64,000 nt of DNA from G963666895 sp963666895 (lineage in GTDB: Bacteria > Desulfobacterota > Desulfovibrionia > Desulfovibrionales > Desulfovibrionaceae), in contig CAXXNS010000014.1 in NCBI GenBank assembly GCA_963666895.2, positions 1 to 64,000 on the forward strand, in the 5' to 3' direction. Shown here one piece after another: positions 33,452-42,823 of this stretch. The position numbers and the translations under genes are program-made. How positions within the stretch are numbered: the first letter of the stretch is position 1; every line of letters begins with the position of its first letter. The notes under the pieces are model-generated. The model did not search any database, was not told where the DNA came from, and worked only from the letters and a program-made list of their open reading frames with translations.

Positions 33452-36148
33452 GTGGCCAAATTGATATGCCCGTCCTGCGGTGCCGACCGGGAGGTCCCCG
33501 ACAGCCTGGCCGGCAAGAAGGTCCGGTGCCCGGAGTGCGCCGCTTCCGTGCGTGTCCCCAAGGCTGAGGCGTCGGCCGACCTTGGGACGGGCATCAACCT
33601 GGACGAGCCCTTGGTCACGGTGCCCGATTTCGGGGACCAGCCCCGCACCGCCTATTTCAATTGCCCGTCCTGCGGGTATTCCAGGCCCGTTCCGGGCGAC
33701 CTGTTGGGACGCCAGGCCCGGTGCCCGCAGTGCAAGGAGCCCGGGGAGGTGGAGGCCGAGCCCCGTTCCCGGGAAGGCTTGCCCACCGAAGACCAGGTGA
33801 ACCTGGACGACCTGGCCGAGAGCGGGGCCGCGCCCGAACCCGAGGTGGACGAGGAGCGCCACATGGCGGCCGAATCCTCCCTGGCCGAGGCCGAGGAGGA
33901 GATCCGGGGCGAGCGCCACCACCTGCTGCGCGGCAACCCCATCAAGAATTTGACCGCCGGGCTGGCCACCGGGCTGGTCACCGTGTTTTTCTGCCTGGCC
34001 CTGGCCGTGGCGGTCTTTCCGTCCGGCCACGAGACCGGGCACTTCGTCCATTTGTTCGGGGCCACGCTGGGAGCGGCCGCCCTGGCCGGGCTGCTGGTCT
34101 CCCTGCGCTGCCGAGCCCCCTTCATCATCGGCGCGCCCGAGTCCATCTCCTTTGCCGCCCTGTTCGTGCTGGTGGCCTCCCTGCACGGCCACATGAACGG
34201 CTCTTTCCCGGACCAGGCCCTGTACGCCACCCTCTGGGCCGCCGTGGCCGTGGCCGCCCTGACCGCCGCCCTGGTGGCCCTGCTCCTGGCCGTGGCCCGC
34301 GGCGGGGGCTGGGTGCGGTTCATGCCCGTGCAGATCATGGGCGGCGTGTTCGCCGGGCTGGGCCTGATCCTGATCAAGGGGGCCTATGCCTTTCTCACCG
34401 GGCATAAGCTGACCCTGCGCCTGCTCCAGGAGACCTTCATCCACGGCGACCTCAAGGCCATGATCGACGCCGGGACGTACTGGCCCTGGGCTCCGGCCTT
34501 CGGCCTGGGCCTGCTCCTGTTCCTGGTCTTCCGGCGCTACAAACACGCCTTCTGGCTGCTTCTGGTCCTGGCCGCGGTCTGCGCCGGTGCCTGGGCCATG
34601 CAACAGTACTCGCCCGGTCCCTGGGCCGACAGGCTGTGGGCCGGACCGGCCCTGGAATACGCCTTCAACCCGGACACCTACCTGGCCTTCTACTCCCCGG
34701 CCATACTGGACCACGTCCAGTGGCCCGTGCTCTGGCACCACGTGACCCTGTTCGTGGCCATGGGCGTGCTGGTGGTGGCGGCCATCCTGTACAAGAGCCT
34801 GCTCCTGGAGGAGCGGCTGCCCGACGACACGGACCTGGACCGCAAGCTCCGGGTGCTGGGCGCGGCCAACCTCCTGACCGGCCTGGCCGGCGGGCCGCCC
34901 GTGGGCATCTCCCTGGGCCGCAGCCTGGGGGCCAGGAACTTCGGAGCGGGCGGGCCCCTGGCCGGGATCGTGGCCGCCCTGGTGGCCGGAGCGGCCGTGG
35001 TCTACGCCGGCAAGCTCCTGCCCTGGGTTCCGCCCCTGGTCCCGGCCGGGTTGCTGGTCTTTTCCGGGTTCAATCTGCTTTACGGCTGGCTCATCTCGGC
35101 GCGCAACGAGCTGACCCGGCGCGAGGACTACTACCTGCTCTGGATCACCTTCCTGGGCACGGCCTTCCTGGGCCTGGTCATCGGTATCGGCCTGGGCCTG
35201 CTGTTCACCATGATCCTGACCGTGTCCCGGTTCAGCAAGGCCGGGGCGGTGAAGAACGTGCTCTCCGGCGCGCACCACCGCAGCAACGTGGACCGCGCAC
35301 CGGGCCAGATCAAGGTGCTCAAGGCCCACGGCGACGTGATCCACATCGTCCGGCTCCAGGGATTCGTGTTCCTGGGCACATTCCATTCGGTCATCGCCCA
35401 GGTGCAGGAGCGGCTGCGCGACATGGACCGGCCCCAGCTCAAGTATCTGGTGGTGGACTTCGGGTTGGCCACGGGCATGGGCTCCTCGGTGGGGCACGGC
35501 TTCGCCAGGCTCTTGCGGCTCGGCCGCGCGGCCGGGCTGACCGTGGTCTGCACCTCGGTGCCCTTCGAAGTGGAGGAGGGGCTGGAGCGGGCCGGGCTGA
35601 TCCAGACGGGCAGCGAGGATTCCCTGCGCCTGTTCGTGAACCTGGATTTCGCCATGGAGTGGTGCGAGAACAACCTGCTCGAGGCGCACGGGGCCCTGGA
35701 GATCAAGGGCCACACCCTGCCCGAGCTGCTGGAGCCCGTGTTTCCGGAGCCCGCCCTCGTCCCCACGCTCATGAAGACCCTGCAGAAGGTCAAGATCAAG
35801 CGCCGGGAGTACGTGTTCCACCAGGGCGACGTGTCCGACTCCCTGTACTTCGTGGCCTCGGGCAGTCTGACCGTGGAATTGTCCCTGCCGGGCGGCAAGA
35901 ACATTCGGCTCAAGAAGATGGGGCCCGGCGCGGTGTTCGGCGAGATGGGCCTGTACACCACGGCCCCGCGTTCGGCCTCGGTGCGGGCCGACGAGTCCAG
36001 CGTGGTCTACCGCTTGTCCAAGGAGCGGCTCGAGCACGTGCGAACCCGGCTGCCCTCTCTGTATTCGGCCATCAACCGCTATCTGGTCAATCTGCTCGCC
36101 GAGCGGGTGGTGGACGCCAACGAGCGCGTCCGCGACCTCTCTCGTTAA
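33452..36148 (+). CDS. Zinc-ribbon / SulP anion transporter / STAS / cyclic-nucleotide-binding fusion
   Basis: An 898-residue protein with an unusual order of domains. Residues 6-29 and 71-94 are two MJ0042-type zinc ribbons (C6, C9, C26, C29; C71, C74, C91, C94). An acidic linker follows. Residues ~160-600 form a SulP-like permease with about 12 membrane helices. Residues ~615-750 are a STAS domain. Residues ~780-865 are a cyclic-nucleotide-binding domain with an intact phosphate cassette (FGEMGLYTTAPRSASV). It may import sulfate or bicarbonate under second-messenger control. The GTG start follows AGGGAG. Its stop overlaps the convergent rfbD stop. Confidence 0.85.
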   Translation: MAKLICPSCGADREVPDSLAGKKVRCPECAASVRVPKAEASADLGTGINLDEPLVTVPDFGDQPRTAYFNCPSCGYSRPVPGDLLGRQARCPQCKEPGEVEAEPRSREGLPTEDQVNLDDLAESGAAPEPEVDEERHMAAESSLAEAEEEIRGERHHLLRGNPIKNLTAGLATGLVTVFFCLALAVAVFPSGHETGHFVHLFGATLGAAALAGLLVSLRCRAPFIIGAPESISFAALFVLVASLHGHMNGSFPDQALYATLWAAVAVAALTAALVALLLAVARGGGWVRFMPVQIMGGVFAGLGLILIKGAYAFLTGHKLTLRLLQETFIHGDLKAMIDAGTYWPWAPAFGLGLLLFLVFRRYKHAFWLLLVLAAVCAGAWAMQQYSPGPWADRLWAGPALEYAFNPDTYLAFYSPAILDHVQWPVLWHHVTLFVAMGVLVVAAILYKSLLLEERLPDDTDLDRKLRVLGAANLLTGLAGGPPVGISLGRSLGARNFGAGGPLAGIVAALVAGAAVVYAGKLLPWVPPLVPAGLLVFSGFNLLYGWLISARNELTRREDYYLLWITFLGTAFLGLVIGIGLGLLFTMILTVSRFSKAGAVKNVLSGAHHRSNVDRAPGQIKVLKAHGDVIHIVRLQGFVFLGTFHSVIAQVQERLRDMDRPQLKYLVVDFGLATGMGSSVGHGFARLLRLGRAAGLTVVCTSVPFEVEEGLERAGLIQTGSEDSLRLFVNLDFAMEWCENNLLEAHGALEIKGHTLPELLEPVFPEPALVPTLMKTLQKVKIKRREYVFHQGDVSDSLYFVASGSLTVELSLPGGKNIRLKKMGPGAVFGEMGLYTTAPRSASVRADESSVVYRLSKERLEHVRTRLPSLYSAINRYLVNLLAERVVDANERVRDLSR

Positions 36149-37038
36149 TCGAATCTAGGGACCAAATCCCTCTGTACGTACTGAACCAGGGGTTCCTTCC
36201 AGTCCGGCGGGGTCTGCCTGGTCGCTTTGGTGAAGCGGGACGTGTCCAGCACGGAGTAGGGCGGCCTGGCCGCCTTGGTGGGATAGTCGGCCGTGGCGAT
36301 GGGGTACACGCGGCAGTCCAGCCCGGCCGCGGCCGCGGCCTCGGCGGCCAGGTCGCGCCAGCTGGCCGCGCCCGCGTTGACAAGGTGGAAGAGCCCGCGT
36401 CCGCCGCTGCGGATCAGGTCCAGGCTCATGCGGGCCAGGTCGCGGGTGCAGGTGGGCGAGCCGATCTGGTCGGCCACCACGCCCAGCCGGTCGCGCTCTC
36501 TGGCCAGGGTCAGAATCTTGTGCACGAAATTGGTCTTGTGCGGGCCGAAGAGCCAGGCCGTGCGGATGACCAGCACGCCACCCTTGGAGCGTTCCAGCAG
36601 GGCCCGTTCCCCGGCCAGCTTGGTGCGGCCGTACACCGAGACCGGGTTGGGCTCGTCCTTCTCGGTCCAGGGGGTGTCGCGCGGGCCGCTGAACACGAAG
36701 TCCGTGGAAAAATGCACCAGCAGGCAGGCCCGGCCGGACGCGGCCCGTCCCAGGGCGGCGGGCAGGTCGTGATTGAGGCGCTGGGCCGCCTCAGGCTCGT
36801 CCTCGGCCTGGTCCACCTGGGTGTAGGCCACGGCGTTGAAGAGCAGGTCCGGCTCCTCGTCGTCCAGGAACCGCGCCACCCGCCCGGCGTCGAACAGGTC
36901 CAGCCCCCGCTCCTCCAGCTCCGGCCGCCCCAGGGCGATGGTCTCGGCGCCGGCCGTGGCCAGGGCCTCGGTCAGCGCCTGGCCCAGCAGGCCGCGCCTG
37001 CCGCCCAGCACCACGGCCTTGCCCAGGGGAATGGCCAT
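36145..37038 (-). CDS. rfbD: dTDP-4-dehydrorhamnose reductase
   Basis: The last step of dTDP-L-rhamnose synthesis, NAD(P)H-dependent. A 297-residue SDR protein with GGRRGLLGQALTEAL at the N-terminus, the YxxxK catalytic pair in SVYGRTKLAGE, and IRTAWLFGPHKTNF. The ATG at 37038 overlaps the rfbB stop by one base after frame correction. As deposited, one extra base upstream puts rfbD in frame with rfbB, which gives a false 636-residue fusion. Confidence 0.92.
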   Translation of the reverse strand: MAIPLGKAVVLGGRRGLLGQALTEALATAGAETIALGRPELEERGLDLFDAGRVARFLDDEEPDLLFNAVAYTQVDQAEDEPEAAQRLNHDLPAALGRAASGRACLLVHFSTDFVFSGPRDTPWTEKDEPNPVSVYGRTKLAGERALLERSKGGVLVIRTAWLFGPHKTNFVHKILTLARERDRLGVVADQIGSPTCTRDLARMSLDLIRSGGRGLFHLVNAGAASWRDLAAEAAAAAGLDCRVYPIATADYPTKAARPPYSVLDTSRFTKATRQTPPDWKEPLVQYVQRDLVPRFD

Positions 37039-38055
37039 CAGCAGCGCTCCTGATACCAGCGGTCCATGAACCGCTTGTATTCCCCGGACTGCACCGAGGC
37101 CAGCCAGTCTTCGTGGTCGCGGGTACCAGTCCAGGGTCAGCTTGAGCCCCTGGGCGAAGTCCACCGAGGGCTCGAAGCCCAGCTCGCGGCGGGCCAGGGA
37201 GAAGTCCATGGCGTAGCGGCGGTCGTGGCCGGGCCGGTCCGTGACGAAGCGGATCAGGGAGTCGGGCTTGCCCATGAGCGTAAGCAGGGTGCGCACCGTG
37301 TCCAGGTTGGCGGTCTCGGCCGCGCCCCCGAGGTTGTAGATGCCGCCCGCGCGGCCGTTGACCAGGGCCAGGGCCACGCCCCGGCAGTGGTCTTCCACGA
37401 ATATCCAGTCGCGCACGTTGAGCCCGTCCCCGTAGACCGGCAGGGGCTCGCCGGCCTGGGCCTTGAGGTACATGAGCGGGATGAGCTTCTCCGGGAACTG
37501 GTAGGGGCCGTAGTTGTTGGAGCAGCGGCAGATGACCGCGTCCAGGCCGTGGGTCTCGGTCCAGGCGCGCACGAAATGGTCGGCCGCCGCCTTGCTGGCC
37601 GCGTAGGGGGAGTTGGGCCGCAGGGGGCTCTCTTCGGTGAAGGCCGGGTCGTCCGGGCCCAGGCTGCCGTAGACCTCGTCCGTGGACACCTGGACGTAGC
37701 GCTTGACCCCGGCCCGGCGGCACTCGTCTAGGAGCGTGACCACGCCGCGCACGTTGGATTCCAGGAAGGGTCCGGCGTCGGTGATGGAGCGGTCCACGTG
37801 GGTCTCGGCCGCGAAGTTGGCCACCGCGTCCACGGCCTCTTCCTCCAGCACCCGGCGCACCAGGGTCGCGTCCGCGATGTCTCCATGCACGAACTTGTAC
37901 TGCTCGTCCTCTTCCAGGTGGGCCAGGTTGGCCCGATTCCCGGCGTAGGTCAGCTTGTCCAGGTTGACGATGGTCCAGTCCGGCTGGGCGCGGCGCAGAT
38001 GCAGGATGAAGTTGGTGCCGATGAAGCCGCAGCCGCCGGTGACGAGAAGGCGCAT
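37038..38055 (-). CDS. rfbB: dTDP-glucose 4,6-dehydratase, with an apparent 1-base insertion
   Basis: Converts dTDP-glucose to the 4-keto-6-deoxy sugar. It begins MRLLVTGGCGFIGTNFI (NAD binding) and has the catalytic SPYAASKAAADH with YxxxK, and ETHVDRSI. After the codons for LTLDWY the sequence has an extra base in GGG at 37121-37123 (plus strand). Removing it restores the usual C-terminus (RDHEDWLASVQSGEYKRFMD..) and a TGA at 37038-37040, giving 338 residues, the normal length. Without correction the frame runs on into rfbD. Confidence 0.92.
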
Positions 38056-38141
38056 GCAAATCCCTTGGTGATTGTTGGTGGTGCCGCAGTATAGCCCCGG
38101 CCCAGAAAGGGCGCAAGGAGAAGCGTCGTTTGAGCCGGGAC

Positions 38142-38597
38142 TTAACGCGGCAGCAGGTCGGTCTGGCGCATGGCCTCGTGGAGCAGGATGCCCGCGGCCG
38201 TGGACATGTTCAGGCTGCGCACCGCGTCGGTGATGGGGATGCGCACGTGCAGGGGGTGGGCGGCCAGCAGTTCTTCATGCAGGCCCGTGGTCTCGGGTCC
38301 GAGCACGATGGCGTCGTCCGGCTGGAAGGCGAAGCAATCCAAGTCCGTGCCGCTGCGGGCGCTGGTCAGCACGTAGCGGGCGTCCGGACCCAGGCAGGCG
38401 CGCAGATCGTCCCAGTCCTTGTGCACCCGCATGTCCACCCGGGGCCAGTAGTCCAGACCGGCCCGCTTGAGGTGCTTGTGGTCCAGGGAGAAGCCCAGGG
38501 GCTCCACCAGGTGCAGGGGCACGCCCATGCCTGCGCAGAGCCGGGCCACGTTGCCCGTGTTGGGGGGAATTTCGGGGTGGTAGAGGACCAGGCGCAC
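38142..38597 (-). CDS. trmL: tRNA (cytidine/uridine-2'-O)-methyltransferase TrmL
   Basis: A 151-residue SPOUT methyltransferase that methylates the wobble base 34 of certain leucine tRNAs. It shows LVLYHPEIPPNTGNVARLC at the start and the knot motifs IVLGPETTGL and IPITDAVRSLNMSTA. The GTG start at 38597 lies five bases after the stop of the gene upstream, so translation is probably coupled. Confidence 0.93.
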   Translation of the reverse strand: MRLVLYHPEIPPNTGNVARLCAGMGVPLHLVEPLGFSLDHKHLKRAGLDYWPRVDMRVHKDWDDLRACLGPDARYVLTSARSGTDLDCFAFQPDDAIVLGPETTGLHEELLAAHPLHVRIPITDAVRSLNMSTAAGILLHEAMRQTDLLPR

Positions 38598-38602
38598 GGG
38601 GG

Positions 38603-39193
38603 TCAGTCCCGCTTGGCGTGGTAGACCTGCTTGGCGTGTTCCAGGCTCGAGGCCGGGACGCACTCGACCTTCTCCGGAGCCAGGCTGTCGTAGGTCATGG
38701 TGTGGACCAGTTCGAAGCCGTCCTTGCGGTTCATGAGCTTTTGCAAGTCGTCGCAGACCAGCTTGAGCCGGGAGCCGTCGAAGTCCGTAATGGAAGGGAA
38801 CACGCAGTGCAGGTAGCCGCCGCCGGTGAGGGCGGACACGCCGAGCACGTCGTCGACCGCGTATTTCTCCATGATGCGGGCGGGCGCCACCGGGTGCAGC
38901 TCCTGGTCCAGGGCTTCGGCCACGGTTTCTTTTCCGTTCACCAGGATGTGCAGGCTCAGGGTGGGGGAGGAGAGCAGCACGCCGCTTCGCTGGTATTCCA
39001 CCTGGGGCACTTGGCCGGTCTTGGCGGCCACGTCGCTCAGGGCTTCCTTGTGCCCCGGGCCCACGGCCACGCGGCCCAGAATCTGCCGCCACTGCTTGTC
39101 GTAGGCCTGGCGCAGCCGTTCGGCCTGGCCCTTGGTCACGTGCTGGGCGCAGATCTTGTAGAATTCTCCGGACAGAGTCACTTCCAGACGCAT
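38603..39193 (-). CDS. Conserved hypothetical protein
   Basis: A 196-residue soluble protein that I cannot place in a family. There is no signal peptide, membrane segment or cysteine cluster. The middle contains VLGVSALTGGGYLHCVFPSI. Start 39193 (MRLEVTLSGEFYKIC) has GGAGG four bases upstream. It is coupled to trmL and may be involved in RNA modification (context only). Confidence 0.6.
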   Translation of the reverse strand: MRLEVTLSGEFYKICAQHVTKGQAERLRQAYDKQWRQILGRVAVGPGHKEALSDVAAKTGQVPQVEYQRSGVLLSSPTLSLHILVNGKETVAEALDQELHPVAPARIMEKYAVDDVLGVSALTGGGYLHCVFPSITDFDGSRLKLVCDDLQKLMNRKDGFELVHTMTYDSLAPEKVECVPASSLEHAKQVYHAKRD

Positions 39194-39273
39194 GCCGCCT
39201 CCATTCTCGGGCAAGGGAGTACTGGGATTTTTCGCCAAAGGCAAGATGGTACGCCGGATCGGGTCGGAGGTCG

Positions 39274-39301
39274 AAAAAAAAGGGCCCCTCGAAAGGGGCC
39301 C
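39274..39301 (-). terminator. Terminator of tRNA-Val
   Basis: On the minus strand GGGCCCCT / AGGGGCCC with a TTCG loop is followed by eight T. It lies 11 bases after the tRNA. Confidence 0.93.
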
Positions 39302-39311
39302 GGGTGGTCGG

Positions 39312-39387
<76 letters not shown>

Positions 39388-39442
39388 ACGGGAACGGCAA
39401 TATATGCATTTCCCCCCGGCATTGCAAGGGAAGATGCGGGCT

Positions 39443-41539
39443 TTATTCCACGCTTGCCTTTGACTCCAGAACACAAGGAAAATCGCGGTCATAGCAGGTC
39501 AGGCCGCAGCGCAGGCAGCGCGAGGCCTCGTACAGGGCCTGCTCCTCGTTGAGAGCCGCCTCCACCTCGTTGAAGGTGCAGGTGCGGTCTTCGATGCTGC
39601 AATGCACGGGCAGGTCCGAGCGCTCCATTTCCTTCACTCCGTCCACGGTCTTGAACAGGGTGTAGGGGATGAGGTCGCGCTGGAGCCTGGCCGGTACGTC
39701 CACACGGCCGTTGTTCAGGTACTGGTGGATGGAGCGGGCCGCCTTGCGTCCGCCGCCTACGGCCGAGATGACCAGGGACGGGCCGGTGAACATGTCGCCG
39801 CCCGTGAACACGTTCTCGATGGCTGTCTGCAGGGTATCCGGGTTGGCGGCCAGGGTGCGCCACTTGGTGGCCGACAGGGGGCACTTGGCCTCGCCCTGCC
39901 ACAAGCAGTCCAGCTCGGGCTTCTGGCCGATGGCCGGGACGATGGTGTCGCACTCGACCACGGTCTCCGAGCCCTCCACGGGTTCGGGACGCCGCCTGCC
40001 CGAGGCGTCGGGCTTGCCGAGCTTCATCTCCACGTACTCCAGGCCCGTGACCTTGCCGGAGGCGTCCGTGACCACGCGGTTGGGCGCGGCCAGGAACAGG
40101 AACTGCACGCCTTCTTCGGCCGCGCCGTCGATTTCTTCCTCGTGGGCGGGCATCTCGGCCCGGGTGCGGCGGTACATCATGGTCACTTCGCTGCCCAGGC
40201 GCACCGAGGAGCGGGCGCAGTCAATGGCCGTGTTGCCGCCGCCGACCACCACCACCTTCTTGCCGATGCCCGTGCCCACGCCCAGGCCGATCTTGGTCAA
40301 CAGCTCGGTGCCGGGGACGACCCCGTCGGCCTCCTCGCCGTCGATGCGCAGGGTGGCGTTGGCCCAGGCCCCGATGGACAGGAACACGGCGTCGAAATTC
40401 ATCTTTTCGCCCAGGTCGTCCAGGGTGACGTCGTGGCCGAAACGGACTTCGGTGCGGGCCTCAACGCCCAGATCCAGGATGCCCTGAATTTCCCAGTCCA
40501 GGACCTTCTTGGGCAGCCGGTACTCAGGGATGCCGTAGCGCAGCTGGCCGCCCAGCTTGGGCTTGGACTCGAAGATGGTCGGGTGGTGGCCCAGGCGGCG
40601 CAGGTAGAAGGCGCAGGACAGTCCGGCCGGGCCGCCGCCGATGATGGCGATGCGTTTGCCCGAGTCCGGGGCGCAGGGGATGGGCAGATGCTCGCCCTGG
40701 CGCATCTCCCAGTCCGCGGCGAAGCGCTTGAGCATGTTGATGCCCACGGGCTCGTCCACGTGGCCCCGGCGGCAGGCCGACTCGCAGGGCCGGGGGCAGA
40801 CGCGGCCGCAGACCAGGAGCAGGGGGTTGCGCTCCTTGATGGTCAGCACGGCCCCGGCGTAGTCCCCGTTGCGAACGCACTCGATGTACTTGGGAATGTT
40901 GATCTGGCCCGGGCACTTCTGGCGGCAGGGGGCCAGGCAGTCCGAGGTCTCGTTGAGATGGGTCAGCCAGGTGGAGTCGCCGTAGACCTTCATGACCCCG
41001 CGCGGACAGATGCGCTCGCAGATGCCGCAGGCCGTGCATAGATTCTTGTCCACCACGGGGTAGCCGTTTTCGCCCATGGACAGCGCGCCGAACGGGCAGG
41101 CCCGCACGCAGGTGCCCAGGCCCAGGCAGCCCTCGGGGCACATCTTGGCCCCCTGGTAGAGCAGGTGCTGGGCCCGGCAGTCGGCCACGCCCTCGTAGCA
41201 GTAGATTTCCTCGGCTCGGCGGCCGCCGGTGCAGTCCACCGTGGCCAGCTTCTTTTCCATGGCCACCACGGCCAGGCCCATGATCTTGGCCACCTTCATG
41301 GCCGTCTCGGGCCCGCCCACGATGCACACGTCCGCTCCGGCCTCGCCCTTGACCACGGCCGCCGCCGCGGCGGCGCAGCCGGGATAGCCGCATCCGCCGC
41401 AGTTGGCCCCGGCCAGGTTCTCCTCCACCACCGCGATGCGCGGGTCCTCCTTCACGTAGAGGACGCGGGAGGCCACGGACAGGACCACGGCGGCCGTGAA
41501 GCCGATGGCCAGGAGGACGAGAACCGAGGAAGTGATCAT
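39443..41539 (-). CDS. rnfB: RnfB fused to an NfnB/GltD-like NAD(P)-binding flavoprotein
   Basis: A 698-residue subunit of the Rnf complex. Residues 1-190 are ordinary RnfB: one membrane helix, the Fe-S site ANCGGCGYPGC, and two ferredoxin clusters (CPEGCLGLGTCVRACP and CTACGICERICP). From about residue 200 a second protein is fused: the cysteine-rich GltD start (CLAPCRQKCPGQINIPKYI), an FAD site GGGPAG (301-306), and a dinucleotide site GGGNTA (433-438) followed by YRR (456-458), which favours NADPH. Canonical RnfB is ~180-450 residues without this part. It is last in the cytochrome-rnfCDGEA-B operon. Confidence 0.93.
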   Translation of the reverse strand: MITSSVLVLLAIGFTAAVVLSVASRVLYVKEDPRIAVVEENLAGANCGGCGYPGCAAAAAAVVKGEAGADVCIVGGPETAMKVAKIMGLAVVAMEKKLATVDCTGGRRAEEIYCYEGVADCRAQHLLYQGAKMCPEGCLGLGTCVRACPFGALSMGENGYPVVDKNLCTACGICERICPRGVMKVYGDSTWLTHLNETSDCLAPCRQKCPGQINIPKYIECVRNGDYAGAVLTIKERNPLLLVCGRVCPRPCESACRRGHVDEPVGINMLKRFAADWEMRQGEHLPIPCAPDSGKRIAIIGGGPAGLSCAFYLRRLGHHPTIFESKPKLGGQLRYGIPEYRLPKKVLDWEIQGILDLGVEARTEVRFGHDVTLDDLGEKMNFDAVFLSIGAWANATLRIDGEEADGVVPGTELLTKIGLGVGTGIGKKVVVVGGGNTAIDCARSSVRLGSEVTMMYRRTRAEMPAHEEEIDGAAEEGVQFLFLAAPNRVVTDASGKVTGLEYVEMKLGKPDASGRRRPEPVEGSETVVECDTIVPAIGQKPELDCLWQGEAKCPLSATKWRTLAANPDTLQTAIENVFTGGDMFTGPSLVISAVGGGRKAARSIHQYLNNGRVDVPARLQRDLIPYTLFKTVDGVKEMERSDLPVHCSIEDRTCTFNEVEAALNEEQALYEASRCLRCGLTCYDRDFPCVLESKASVE

Positions 41540-41557
41540 GTCATTGCGCTCCCGAAC

Positions 41558-42136
41558 TTACTGGATCATTCCCTTGAACGCGAAAAAGGCCAGGGACATC
41601 AGTCCGGCCATGATCAGGGCGATGGGCGTGCCGCGCAGGGTGGCCGGGAGCCGGGCCATGTCGAGGCGTTCCCGGATGGACGACAGGATGACCAGGGCCA
41701 GCATGAAGCCCGCGCCCGAGGCCAGGGCGAAGACCACGGACTTGACGAACCCGTACTCCTGGCGCTGGACGATGATGGCGATGCCCAGCACGGCGCAGTT
41801 GGTGGTGATGAGCGGCAGGAAAATGCCCAGGGACTTGTACAGCGGGGGCATGACCTTCTTGAGGAACATCTCCACGAACTGGACCAGGGCGGCGATGATC
41901 AGGATGAAGGCCAGGGTCTGGAGGTAGTCCAGGCCGTTGGGCACCAGCAGGTACTTCTGCACGGCCCAGGTGATCGCTGTAGCCAAGGTCGCCACGAAGA
42001 CCACGGCCGCGCCCATGCCCGTGGCCACGGACAACGAGCGCGAGGTTCCAATAAATGGGCAATTGCCCAGGTACTGGGCCAGGACGATGTTGTTGACGAA
42101 GACGGCCGCGACGACCAGGAGGATGTATTCCTGCAT
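41558..42136 (-). CDS. rnfA: Rnf complex subunit RnfA
   Basis: A 192-residue membrane protein with six helices. It has FVNNIVLAQYLGNCPFIG at the start and FLPLITTNCAVLG in the middle. The paired cysteines in these blocks hold the intramembrane Fe-S centre formed with RnfE. AGGAG precedes the start. Twelve bases from rnfE. Confidence 0.97.
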   Translation of the reverse strand: MQEYILLVVAAVFVNNIVLAQYLGNCPFIGTSRSLSVATGMGAAVVFVATLATAITWAVQKYLLVPNGLDYLQTLAFILIIAALVQFVEMFLKKVMPPLYKSLGIFLPLITTNCAVLGIAIIVQRQEYGFVKSVVFALASGAGFMLALVILSSIRERLDMARLPATLRGTPIALIMAGLMSLAFFAFKGMIQ

Positions 42137-42148
42137 GGCTCTCCTCCC

Positions 42149-42823
42149 TTACTTCCGTATGGTCCCGCACATGCCGCAGGTGCGGCAGTCGTGCACCTTG
42201 GGCTGGGGGTCGATCTCGCCGGCGCGGCGGCGCTGCCACAGGGTCAGGGCGTTCATGCCGCCCAGGACCAGGCCCAGGCAGACGAAGGCCCCGGGGGCCT
42301 CGATCATGAAGGTGAAGGGCTCGAAGGACGGGCCGAACAGCTCCTTGCCGAACATCGTGCCGTAACCCAGGGACTCGCGGATCAGGCCCAGGAAGGTCAG
42401 GGACACGGTGAAGCCGATGCCCATGCCCATGCCGTCGGCCATGGACAGCAGGGGGCCGTTCTTGGAGGCGAAGGCCTCGGCCCGGCCCAGGATGATGCAG
42501 TTGACCACGATCAGGGGCACGAAGATGCCCAGCTGCTGGTAGAGCGGGTAGGCGTAGGCCTGCATGACCAACTCCACGCAGACCACCAGGGACGCGGCCA
42601 CCACGATGAAGCAGGCGATGCGCACCTTGGCCGGGATGATGCCCCGGATCAGGGAGATGATCAGGTTGGACAGGGTGAGCACGAAGATGACGGCCAAGCC
42701 CATGCCCAGGCCGTTGTCCGCGGTCTTGGTCACTGCCAGGGTGGGGCAGAGCCCGAGCACCAGCCTGAACGGGGGCAGGTCGCGCCAGAGGCCCTTGGTG
42801 AATTCGCGGATCAGTCGGCTCAT
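42149..42823 (-). CDS. rnfE: Rnf complex subunit RnfE
   Basis: A 224-residue membrane protein, paralogue of RnfA with inverted topology. LGLCPTLAVT and FVPLIVVNCIILGRAEAFA are the family blocks with the conserved cysteines. The C-terminal tail CRTCGMCGTIRK holds three extra cysteines (CxxCxxC) that I do not recall from canonical RnfE. Its start overlaps the rnfG stop (4 bases). Confidence 0.96.
   Translation of the reverse strand: MSRLIREFTKGLWRDLPPFRLVLGLCPTLAVTKTADNGLGMGLAVIFVLTLSNLIISLIRGIIPAKVRIACFIVVAASLVVCVELVMQAYAYPLYQQLGIFVPLIVVNCIILGRAEAFASKNGPLLSMADGMGMGIGFTVSLTFLGLIRESLGYGTMFGKELFGPSFEPFTFMIEAPGAFVCLGLVLGGMNALTLWQRRRAGEIDPQPKVHDCRTCGMCGTIRK

Noticed and set aside
33338..36037. A 899-codon minus-strand open frame
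   Set aside because: A shadow of the SulP fusion gene, with biased composition and no recognisable fold.
36145..38055. A genuine RfbB-RfbD fusion protein
   Set aside because: The junction replaces the standard RfbB C-terminus. A one-base correction restores both normal proteins with an overlapping stop and start.
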